14,185 nucleotides of DNA from the NCBI GenBank assembly GCA_051881635.1, contig JBJEQG010000108.1:1-14185 (forward strand). The letters run 5' to 3'. Shown here in pieces: positions 1 through 5,800 of the stretch. The stretch is from JBJEQG01 sp051881635 (GTDB lineage: Bacteria > Bacillota > Clostridia > Oscillospirales > Acutalibacteraceae). The position numbers and the translations under genes are program-made. Position 1 is the first letter of the stretch. Every line of letters starts with the position of its first letter. The notes below the pieces were generated by a model. That model saw nothing but the letters and a program-made list of their open reading frames with translations, was not told where the DNA came from and did not search any database.

Positions 1-2
1 CT

Positions 3-173
3 TATCTCCGCCGTATGAATGATAAAACGCAATTTATCTGTATCACGCACCGTCGAGGAACAATGGAAGAAGCTGATGTTCTGTACGGCGTAACCATGCA
101 GGACAGGGGTATTTCAAAATTGTTGGAGCTGAGGGCGTCTGAAATTGAACAAAAATTAGGCATGAAAGCCTGA
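3..173 (+). CDS. smc: Chromosome segregation protein SMC, C-terminal end (partial)
   Basis: Only the last 56 codons are present; the gene is cut by the window's left edge. SMC is the ATPase core of the bacterial condensin-like complex with ScpA and ScpB, and compacts and segregates the chromosome. The visible part is the end of the C-terminal ATPase head. It contains the H-loop (switch) segment ITHRRGTMEEADVLYG followed by VTMQDRGISKLLEL, which is the usual ending of bacterial SMC. It stops with TGA 40 bases before ftsY, in the same direction. The smc-ftsY pairing is common in Firmicutes and supports the call. Walker A, the hinge and the coiled coils lie outside the window. Confidence 0.93.
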   Translation, partial: YLRRMNDKTQFICITHRRGTMEEADVLYGVTMQDRGISKLLELRASEIEQKLGMKA

Positions 174-213
174 TAATATCATGATAAGATTAAAGTAACG
201 GGAGGTTAAAACA

Positions 214-1143
214 ATGGGTCTTTTTGCTAAAATTAAAGAGGGTTTGAAGAAAACCCGTGATACGATTGTCGGACAAATAGACAGTATGCTGAAATCCTTT
301 AAAAAGATTGACGATGAACTTTTTGAGGAATTGGAAGAACTTTTGATTATGGGTGATGTCGGCATGGTGACGGCTGAGAAAATATGCGATGAATTGAAAA
401 GCCGTGTCAAAAAGCAGAACATCACTGACCCCGCCGACATACATGACCTTTTGGCGGATATTATCGCTGAGATTTTGGAGGGCGGACAGGAATTAAATAT
501 TTCAACACAGCCGTCCGTTATTCTAATGATTGGCGTCAACGGCGTGGGCAAAACAACCACAATCGGCAAAATGGCAGCGAACTTTATCAATGACGGCAAG
601 AAAGTTATCGTGGCGGCGGCAGATACATTCCGTGCGGCAGCGATTGAACAGTTACAGGTATGGGCTGACCGTTCAGGTGCGGATATTGTCAAGCAAAATG
701 AAGGCTCTGACCCGGCGGCAGTTGTGTTTGACGCTATTTCCGCCGCAAAGGCAAGAAAAGCAGATATTATTCTTTGCGATACGGCAGGGCGTTTGCACAA
801 CAAGAAAAATTTAATGGCGGAACTTGAAAAAATTAACCGCATTATTGACCGTGAACTGCCCGAATCGGACAAAGAAGTCCTTTTGGTTTTGGACGCAACA
901 ACGGGACAAAATGCCGTAAATCAAGCCAGAGAATTTAAAAATGCGGCAGGCATTACGGGCATTGTGTTGACGAAATTGGACGGTACTGCTCGTGGCGGTG
1001 TTGTTCTTGCAATTCATGAAGAATTGGGTATTCCCGTTAAATATATCGGTGTCGGCGAACAGTTGGACGATTTACAACCCTTTGACCCGCATACCTTTGC
1101 AAAGGCGTTGTTTGCTCCGGAAAAAAGTGCCGACAGTTATTGA
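214..1143 (+). CDS. ftsY: Signal recognition particle receptor FtsY
   Basis: SRP receptor GTPase of 309 aa. It docks SRP-bound ribosome-nascent chain complexes at the membrane by forming a GTP-dependent heterodimer with Ffh. Residues 1-95 form the helical N domain; the G domain follows with P-loop GVNGVGKTT (107-115), DTFRAAAIEQL (137-147), DTAGR (189-193), TKLD (253-256) and the closing GVGEQLDDLQPF (279-290). There is almost no acidic A domain, as is usual for short Firmicute FtsY proteins. The ATG has a GGAGG site at 201-205 with an 8-base spacer. The gene follows smc closely and is probably co-transcribed with it. All G motifs are intact. Confidence 0.97.
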   Translation: MGLFAKIKEGLKKTRDTIVGQIDSMLKSFKKIDDELFEELEELLIMGDVGMVTAEKICDELKSRVKKQNITDPADIHDLLADIIAEILEGGQELNISTQPSVILMIGVNGVGKTTTIGKMAANFINDGKKVIVAAADTFRAAAIEQLQVWADRSGADIVKQNEGSDPAAVVFDAISAAKARKADIILCDTAGRLHNKKNLMAELEKINRIIDRELPESDKEVLLVLDATTGQNAVNQAREFKNAAGITGIVLTKLDGTARGGVVLAIHEELGIPVKYIGVGEQLDDLQPFDPHTFAKALFAPEKSADSY

Positions 1144-1226
1144 TTGTATATAAATAAATTGTTCTGACCGAAGGAGCGGTTGGAGCGTGTGAGGAACTTT
1201 TGTTCCGTGTTTAGGAGATGTTTTTT

Positions 1227-1817
1227 ATGTTGTATATGTTGGCATCAAATAACCCCAAAAAATTAGAGGAACTCAGCCGTGTCTTAAAGCCTTTGGGTGT
1301 TTCCGTGACAACACCGTCCCAAATGGGATTTGAAGTCGGTGAGATTGAAGAAACAGGAATAACCTTTGAGGAAAATGCCGAGATTAAGGCAAAGACTGTT
1401 TGCGAATTGACGGGCTATCCGACGATTGCTGATGATTCAGGTTTAATGGTTGACGCTTTGGACGGTCGTCCGGGTGTTTATTCCGCCCGTTATGGCGGTG
1501 AAGATACACCGTATGAAAAGAAAATCAATACCCTTTTGGGTGAGATGATGCGTTCAGGCAATCCGAGCCGTGCAGCTCATTTTGTTTGTGTGATTTGCTG
1601 TTATTATCCTGACGGTAAAAAAATTATTGTTCGTGGAGAAACGGACGGCACAATTGGCTATGCACCGAGAGGAAAAGGCGGTTTCGGCTATGACCCGATA
1701 TTCTTTACGGAGGGCAACAAAACCTTTGCCGAACTTTCCGAAACACAAAAGGACGCTATCAGTCATCGTGGGCGAGCCTTGCGACAATTAGTCGAAAAGT
1801 TGAGAGAACAATCATAA
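1227..1817 (+). CDS. rdgB: XTP/dITP diphosphatase (non-canonical purine NTP pyrophosphatase, RdgB/HAM1)
   Basis: Hydrolyses dITP, XTP and ITP to the monophosphates plus pyrophosphate, keeping deaminated purines out of DNA and RNA. The protein is 196 aa, normal for the family. Visible motifs are SNNPKK (7-12), TFEENA (46-51), ADDSGL (68-73, with the catalytic-type Asp69), GFGYDPIF (152-159) and SHRGRAL (179-185). An in-frame ATG at 1218 would add MFF, but it directly abuts the AGGAG at 1213-1217. The ATG at 1227 has a 9-base spacer and gives the usual family start, so I chose it. The 83-base gap after ftsY shows no clear terminator. A perfect palindrome starts right after the stop codon. Confidence 0.95.
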   Translation: MLYMLASNNPKKLEELSRVLKPLGVSVTTPSQMGFEVGEIEETGITFEENAEIKAKTVCELTGYPTIADDSGLMVDALDGRPGVYSARYGGEDTPYEKKINTLLGEMMRSGNPSRAAHFVCVICCYYPDGKKIIVRGETDGTIGYAPRGKGGFGYDPIFFTEGNKTFAELSETQKDAISHRGRALRQLVEKLREQS

Positions 1818-1855
1818 GTTTGGGGACTTAGTCCCCAAACCCCTACCAAAAGCTC
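1818..1855. repeat. Palindromic repeat copy 1 (truncated by the assembly gap)
   Basis: It begins at the base after the rdgB stop. The arms GTTTGGGGAC (1818-1827) and GTCCCCAAAC (1831-1840) are perfectly complementary over 10 bp around a TTA loop. No T-tract follows (the next bases are CCCTACC), so it is not a standard intrinsic terminator. The core GGGACTTAGTCCC closely matches GGGACTTTGCCCC at 5291-5303 and more weakly GGGATTTTTGCC at 8793-8804. I therefore group it with those two elements. The sequence runs into N at 1856, so the rest of the element is unseen. Confidence 0.7.
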
Positions 1856-1955
1856 NNNNNNNNNNNNNNNNNNNNNNNNNNNNNNNNNNNNNNNNNNNNN
1901 NNNNNNNNNNNNNNNNNNNNNNNNNNNNNNNNNNNNNNNNNNNNNNNNNNNNNNN
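1856..1955. other. Assembly gap (100 N)
   Basis: Exactly 100 N, the conventional placeholder for a scaffold join of unknown size. It lies just inside a repeat element, which probably caused the assembly break. True length and content cannot be judged; a gene between rdgB and yhbY could be hidden here. Confidence 0.97.
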
Positions 1956-2011
1956 AAAAATGTGGAGAATATTATAAATCAGTGAATGGCATGGGAAGGA
2001 AAATATAAATT

Positions 2012-2323
2012 ATGTTGACAAGTAAACAAAGAGCGTTTTTGAAGTCTTTGGCGGCAGACATTGACACCATTGTTATGGTTGGCAAAGGCGGTATGAGTGA
2101 TAATATTGTCCGTCAGACAGATGATGCATTGACGGCAAGAGAATTGGTTAAAGGCAAGGTTTTGGAAACCGCCGACATCACTTCAAGAGAGGCGGCGGAT
2201 ATTTTGGCGGAGCAAACCCACAGTGATGTGGTTCAGGTTATCGGTTCAAAGTTTGTTTTGTTCCGCCGTAATTCAAACAACCCCAAAATTGAACTGCCAA
2301 AAGCGAAAAAACCGAGAAAATAA
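2012..2323 (+). CDS. yhbY: Ribosome assembly RNA-binding protein YhbY (CRM domain)
   Basis: A 103-aa single CRM-domain protein. The family associates with pre-50S ribosomal particles and is thought to help large-subunit assembly. The N-terminal MLTSKQRAFLKSLA is typical. The GxxG RNA-binding loop is GKGG (24-27), followed by ARELVKGKVL and the closing strand VVQVIGSKFVLFRR. The tail is rich in lysine and proline, as in many homologues. A GGAAGGA site (1994-2000) lies 11 bases before the ATG. The stop is 16 bases before nadD, a pairing also found in Bacillus subtilis (yqeI-nadD). The region just upstream is the assembly gap, so its promoter is unseen. Confidence 0.94.
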   Translation: MLTSKQRAFLKSLAADIDTIVMVGKGGMSDNIVRQTDDALTARELVKGKVLETADITSREAADILAEQTHSDVVQVIGSKFVLFRRNSNNPKIELPKAKKPRK

Positions 2324-2339
2324 GGCAAGGAGGAATTTC

Positions 2340-2936
2340 ATGCGTATTGCGATGTTTGGCGGTAGTTTTAACCCTGTACATAACGGTCATGTTGCGTTGG
2401 CAAAGGCATTTTCGGAGGTGTTGCATATCGACCGTCTGTTGGTGATACCCACTTTTATTCCGCCACATAAACAGCATGATACTTCCGTAACACCGCATAA
2501 CCGCATGGAGATGTGCCGATTGGCTTTTGCGGCGTTGCCGTATGCGGAGGTCAACGGTATTGAAATTGAGCGTGGCGGAGCAAGCTATACTTATTTAACT
2601 TTGCAAAGTCTTCATGAACGCTATCCGAATGACGAACTGTTTTTGATTATGGGAGCGGATATGTTCCTTTCCATACAGAATTGGAAAAATCCCGAAATCA
2701 TTTTTGCGTTGGCAACCATTTGCGGTGTGCCGAGAAATCAAAGCGATATTGAAGAATTGGCGGCTCATTCCAAAATCTTACAGGGTATGGGTGCGAAAAC
2801 GGAAATTTTGGACGCTCATGTTATGACAGTATCGTCAACGGAACTGCGGCGGAAAATCAAAAATGGCGAGGACTTTTCGGATTTAGTTGACCCATATGTG
2901 GCAGACTATATCCGCCAAAATCAACTGTACAAATGA
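2340..2936 (+). CDS. nadD: Nicotinate-nucleotide adenylyltransferase NadD
   Basis: Transfers AMP from ATP to nicotinate mononucleotide, making deamido-NAD in NAD biosynthesis. The protein is 198 aa, normal for the family. The nucleotidyltransferase motif GGSFNPVHNGH is at 7-17, PPHK at 41-44, GADMF at 105-109 with Trp115 shortly after, and the ATP-site SSTELR (ISSTxIR type) at 165-170. The C-terminal PYVADYIRQNQLY is typical. An open frame extends upstream to 2223 but overlaps yhbY. The ATG at 2340 has AAGGAGG at 2327-2333 with a 6-base spacer and gives the canonical N terminus, so I chose it. Confidence 0.96.
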   Translation: MRIAMFGGSFNPVHNGHVALAKAFSEVLHIDRLLVIPTFIPPHKQHDTSVTPHNRMEMCRLAFAALPYAEVNGIEIERGGASYTYLTLQSLHERYPNDELFLIMGADMFLSIQNWKNPEIIFALATICGVPRNQSDIEELAAHSKILQGMGAKTEILDAHVMTVSSTELRRKIKNGEDFSDLVDPYVADYIRQNQLYK

Positions 2937-2998
2937 AACAGAAAAATATTTCAGCGGTTCAAAAACATTCCGATTTTATATAAACGGAGGAACGGAAA

Positions 2999-4195
2999 AT
3001 GTTTTCCAACAAATTTTTTGATAAAACAAAAAAAGACAAAAATAAATCCGCTGACGGCTTTTCGTCAATGGAACAGGCAACCGATTTTTTGAGGAAAAGT
3101 CTTTGCAACTGTTTTGACATCAAAACAGAATTGAAAGGCGATACGATATTTTTCCCCGAATGGAATATCTCTCTTTTGGCTCGTGTTGTGCAGATGAAGC
3201 CGACTTTGGCAACGGAGGAATTTTTCCTCTCATGCCCCGATTGGGACAGGGATATTTATGAATGTTCGTCCGCACTCGGTTCAGACCAGAAAACGGCAAT
3301 CGGTATGGCACAGGGCAGTTTTATGTTTGGCTTGATGAGTACCATTATGGCCATGTTGAACAACGACAATCCGAGAACACTTGAAACGGAATTTGTCGGT
3401 CAACCGCACCGTTGGCGTGTTTATCTCGGTGATATTATCGGTATGGGCGAAACACCGCAGGACAAAACCCAAACAGAAATGTATTGGAGTGTTTTGAAAG
3501 ACCTGATTGCCCAAAGGGTCGGAAATCAAAAAATGGTTTATGTTAAAATTTTCGGCTCAAATTCGGGTAACGGTCAAATCATAGGTGAGTGTCGCATTAA
3601 CGACATGAAAAGCGAGGAATTGAGTGCCGTTGTGGCGAAAATTGTAAAACAGTGGGGGACAACCCAATTCGGTTCGCATAAGCAGTTTTTTATTTTGGAA
3701 CAGGAAGAAGAAACGCTTTTGCCCTTGCCGATTTCGGAAAAAGAAATCATCGAAAAAACCGCTCTTGCCATGAAACTGTATGAACAGTGCAAGACGGACG
3801 AGGATTATGAACAGTATCAGGAGAGTTTGGAAAATCTCATCGGTGACACAAACTTATCACAAGACCTTTATATGTTTATCCCCGAAATTTGTTTGGAAAT
3901 TCTTTTGTCGGATATGATTTTCCCCGAAAAACTCTTTTTCAATCGGAACGGTGAAACCTTGAATTGCTATAATACACAATCGTCATCTTATATGGCAATT
4001 AGAAACGGCATTATGAAAGCGATTTCGGGCGGAACGGCATTTGAAAATGTAAATGCCCTTTTGAAAAATTTTGCTTCCGCAAGTGCAACTTATAATGCCT
4101 TATCAAAAGCATTAAACGACGGTGCGGAACTGAAAGACCTGACCGGAAACCTTTGCACGATGTACAGGGTATCAGACGATTATTTGTTGCGTTGA
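2999..4195 (+). CDS. Uncharacterised 398-aa protein, possibly DUF6348-like N-terminal region
   Basis: I do not recognise this gene with confidence. It looks soluble, with no signal peptide. After a lysine-rich start, residues about 25-255 read as an alpha/beta domain with IFFPEWNISLLARVV, a helical stretch with SFMFGLMSTIMAML, then HRWRVYLG and a final region ending QFFILEQEEE. From memory this resembles DUF6348, a family of unknown function; that link is unverified. The remaining roughly 140 residues look helical. The ATG has GGAGG at 2986-2990 with an 8-base spacer. The gene sits 62 bases after nadD, where the conserved order would go on to yqeK. Its TTG-rich leucine use resembles the neighbours, so recent transfer is not evident. 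A bacterial immunity-type role is only a guess. Confidence 0.85.
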   Translation: MFSNKFFDKTKKDKNKSADGFSSMEQATDFLRKSLCNCFDIKTELKGDTIFFPEWNISLLARVVQMKPTLATEEFFLSCPDWDRDIYECSSALGSDQKTAIGMAQGSFMFGLMSTIMAMLNNDNPRTLETEFVGQPHRWRVYLGDIIGMGETPQDKTQTEMYWSVLKDLIAQRVGNQKMVYVKIFGSNSGNGQIIGECRINDMKSEELSAVVAKIVKQWGTTQFGSHKQFFILEQEEETLLPLPISEKEIIEKTALAMKLYEQCKTDEDYEQYQESLENLIGDTNLSQDLYMFIPEICLEILLSDMIFPEKLFFNRNGETLNCYNTQSSSYMAIRNGIMKAISGGTAFENVNALLKNFASASATYNALSKALNDGAELKDLTGNLCTMYRVSDDYLLR

Positions 4196-4200
4196 ATTTT

Positions 4201-4229
4201 CCCAAAAATGAATGTTTGACATTTTGGGG
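4201..4229 (+). other. Weak inter-gene hairpin
   Basis: CCCAAAAATG (4201-4210) can pair with CATTTTGGG (4220-4228) with one bulged A, leaving a nine-base loop. No T-run follows, so it is a poor intrinsic terminator. It could mark a processing or attenuation point between the two unassigned genes, but this is weak. Confidence 0.3.
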
Positions 4230-4252
4230 AGCATAATTAAGGAGAACGGAAA

Positions 4253-4540
4253 ATGGAAGTAAAAATTAAGGGCTTAAAAAAGGTAAGTGAAGTCGGATAT
4301 CCAAAGCCGTTGGAGGAGGACGATATAGTTGAGTCCGTTTATTTTTTAGCGTGTATGGGCGACTTTTACGATTTCAGGTTAGGCACTTATAACTTTGAAA
4401 CAATGGAGTTTCGTGCGGATAACGGCTATGGTGGAGAAATCTATCACCGAGAGGATATTGTTGCATGGAACTATTGGTATGATAACAGCGGAAAATATTT
4501 GGGAGATGGCGTAGGCGTTACATTTTCGCCGATAGAATAA
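4253..4540 (+). CDS. Uncharacterised 95-aa acidic, aromatic-rich protein
   Basis: Function not recognised. The protein is small, acidic, rich in Tyr, Phe and Trp, and has no signal peptide or membrane segment. Two features stand out: a central FLACMGDFYDFRLGTYNFE, and HREDIVAWNYWYDNSGKYLGDG near the end, which suggest a compact beta-rich fold. The start is supported by AAGGAG immediately upstream with an 8-base spacer. That initiation region is nearly identical to the one before the preceding 398-aa gene, which suggests shared history or shared expression. It lies between the 398-aa gene and the yqeK promoter. It could be a stray phage-like or immunity-like gene, but there is no direct evidence for either. 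Confidence 0.75.
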   Translation: MEVKIKGLKKVSEVGYPKPLEEDDIVESVYFLACMGDFYDFRLGTYNFETMEFRADNGYGGEIYHREDIVAWNYWYDNSGKYLGDGVGVTFSPIE

Positions 4541-4573
4541 AAAATGAAGTTTTCCAAAAGATAGAATTAGTGC

Positions 4574-4602
4574 TTGAAAGCGGTCGGAGATATTGGTATA
4601 AT
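4574..4602 (+). promoter_or_regulatory. Sigma-A promoter for yqeK-rsfS-leuS
   Basis: TTGAAA (4574-4579), a 17-base spacer, and TATAAT (4597-4602) preceded by TGG, an extended -10. The expected start is near 4609, giving a leader of about 25 bases before the yqeK ATG that contains its GGGAGAG site. This separates yqeK expression from the two unassigned genes upstream. Confidence 0.8.
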
Positions 4603-4633
4603 CAAAGTATAATTTTTGGGAGAGTGATAAACC

Positions 4634-5209
4634 ATGTTGACGGTCAAGGAATATGATAAAATTATCCGTTCACGAATGAAAACCGCCCGCTATAAACATT
4701 CACGCAATGTTGCGAAAGAGGCGGTGCGATTAGCCAAAAAATACGGTGCTGACCCCGATAGGGCAGAAATTGCCGGTATCCTGCACGACATAACAAAAGA
4801 AACACCGCCCGATGAACAGCTCCAAATCATGAAAAACAGCGGTATTGTTCTCAATGATATTGAGAAAGGCTCTCAAAAGCTATGGCACGCCATTTCGGGC
4901 AGTGCGTATATTAAGACAGAACTTGGCATTACGGACGAAGATATTTTAAATGCTGTGCGTTATCATACAACCGCACGGGCGGGCATGAGCATTTTGGAAA
5001 AAGTGCTGTTTATTGCAGATTTCACATCGGAAGAAAGAGATTATGACGGTGTCGAGAATATGAGAAAAGCAGCCGACAAAAGTTTGGAGGACGCCATGAT
5101 TGAGGGATTGAGTTTCAGTATAGCTGACCTTGCTGAACGCAAACTCACAATCGCCGAAGACACCTTTTTTGCCTATAACGAGGTTGTTTTCCAAAAATCC
5201 CGCAAATAA
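4634..5209 (+). CDS. yqeK: YqeK, HD-domain bis(5'-nucleosyl)-tetraphosphatase (symmetrical)
   Basis: HD-superfamily metal-dependent hydrolase of 191 aa. Characterised YqeK proteins cleave Ap4A symmetrically to two ADP, clearing a stress-linked dinucleotide. Metal ligands are visible in the expected order: His22 (YKHSRNV), His51-Asp52 (GILHDITKE), His85 (LWHAISG), His111 (RYHTTAR) and Asp129 (LFIADF). The length is normal. The ATG has GGGAGAG at 4618-4624 with a 9-base spacer. The order nadD-yqeK-rsfS is ancestral in Firmicutes, but here two extra genes separate nadD from yqeK, and yqeK has its own promoter. Confidence 0.94.
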   Translation: MLTVKEYDKIIRSRMKTARYKHSRNVAKEAVRLAKKYGADPDRAEIAGILHDITKETPPDEQLQIMKNSGIVLNDIEKGSQKLWHAISGSAYIKTELGITDEDILNAVRYHTTARAGMSILEKVLFIADFTSEERDYDGVENMRKAADKSLEDAMIEGLSFSIADLAERKLTIAEDTFFAYNEVVFQKSRK

Positions 5210-5285
5210 CGATATGTAAAATACAGGAAATATTTTTCTGACGGTAAACGGGAAATAATAAAATAAATCCCCAAATGACGGGTTT

Positions 5286-5357
5286 CAAAAGGGACTTTGC
5301 CCCTTTTGCGGGTCAAGGGCAGAGCCGCCCTTGTGGGGTGCGGGGCAACGCCCTGCT
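5286..5357. repeat. Multi-hairpin palindromic repeat copy 2
   Basis: Three hairpins in a row. CAAAAGGG (5286-5293) pairs with CCCTTTTG (5301-5308). CAAGGGC (5314-5320) pairs with GCCCTTG (5327-5333). GCGGGGC (5340-5346) pairs with GCCCTGC (5350-5356) with one G-T. The last 27 bases (5331-5357) match 8824-8850 at 22 of 27 positions. The element fills the yqeK-rsfS spacer and ends just before the rsfS ribosome binding site. It has no T-tract. It happens to be open in the rsfS frame. Confidence 0.82.
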
Positions 5358-5382
5358 AAAAAATGAACAGGAGTGTGAGAAA

Positions 5383-5763
5383 ATGAGTTCTTTGGAAACG
5401 GCTAAATTGGCTGTGAGAGCTTTGTATTCTAAAAAAGGATTGGATATAAAGGTCATCGAAATTGCAGATATATCAGCGATTGCGGATTACTTTGTTATTG
5501 CAACGGGTACTTCAAGCACCCATGTTAAAGCATTGGCAGATGAAGTTGAGGATTATTTGGACAGAAACGGCGTCAGCGTGAGCCATACGGAGGGATATCG
5601 CTCCAATTCATGGATTTTGCTTGATTATGTTGATGTGGTTGTTCATGTTTTTTCGGACGAGGCAAGAGAATATTATGACCTTGAAAGATTATGGCAGGAC
5701 GGCAAAATTGTTGATATGCCCGAAATAGAATTGGAAACGGAAAGAAATCACCCGTTGACATAA
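5383..5763 (+). CDS. rsfS: Ribosome silencing factor RsfS
   Basis: Binds ribosomal protein L14 (uL14) on the large subunit and blocks subunit joining, damping translation when nutrients are short. The protein is 126 aa. Diagnostic segments are IADYFVIATGTSSTHVKALADEV (33-55, quoted in part), the core GYRSNSWILLDYVDVVVH (71-88) and REYYDLERLW (95-104). The frame stays open upstream to 5275, but that extension lies in the palindromic repeat. The ATG at 5383 has AGGAG at 5369-5373 with a 9-base spacer and gives the normal N terminus. It is followed 37 bases later by leuS. Confidence 0.95.
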   Translation: MSSLETAKLAVRALYSKKGLDIKVIEIADISAIADYFVIATGTSSTHVKALADEVEDYLDRNGVSVSHTEGYRSNSWILLDYVDVVVHVFSDEAREYYDLERLWQDGKIVDMPEIELETERNHPLT

Positions 5764-5800
5764 CAGAGCAAAATCAGAAGATAAAAAGGAGAGGACAGGT

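Noticed and set aside
156..872. Long minus-strand open frame (238 aa) opposite ftsY
   Set aside because: It is wholly antisense to an intact ftsY, is a low-complexity Ser-rich translation and has no family motif; it is a shadow frame.
1193..1206. GGAAC-TTTT-GTTCC hairpin upstream of rdgB
   Set aside because: Only five pairs and no T-tract after it; too weak to call a terminator or regulator.
1818..1840. Perfect palindrome as the rdgB terminator
   Set aside because: There is no T-run after the stem, and its core matches the dispersed repeat; some termination effect is possible but not supported.
5275..5382. N-terminal extension of RsfS through the repeat
   Set aside because: The frame is open, but the extension is encoded by the palindromic repeat, does not resemble RsfS, and the ATG at 5383 has the proper ribosome binding site.
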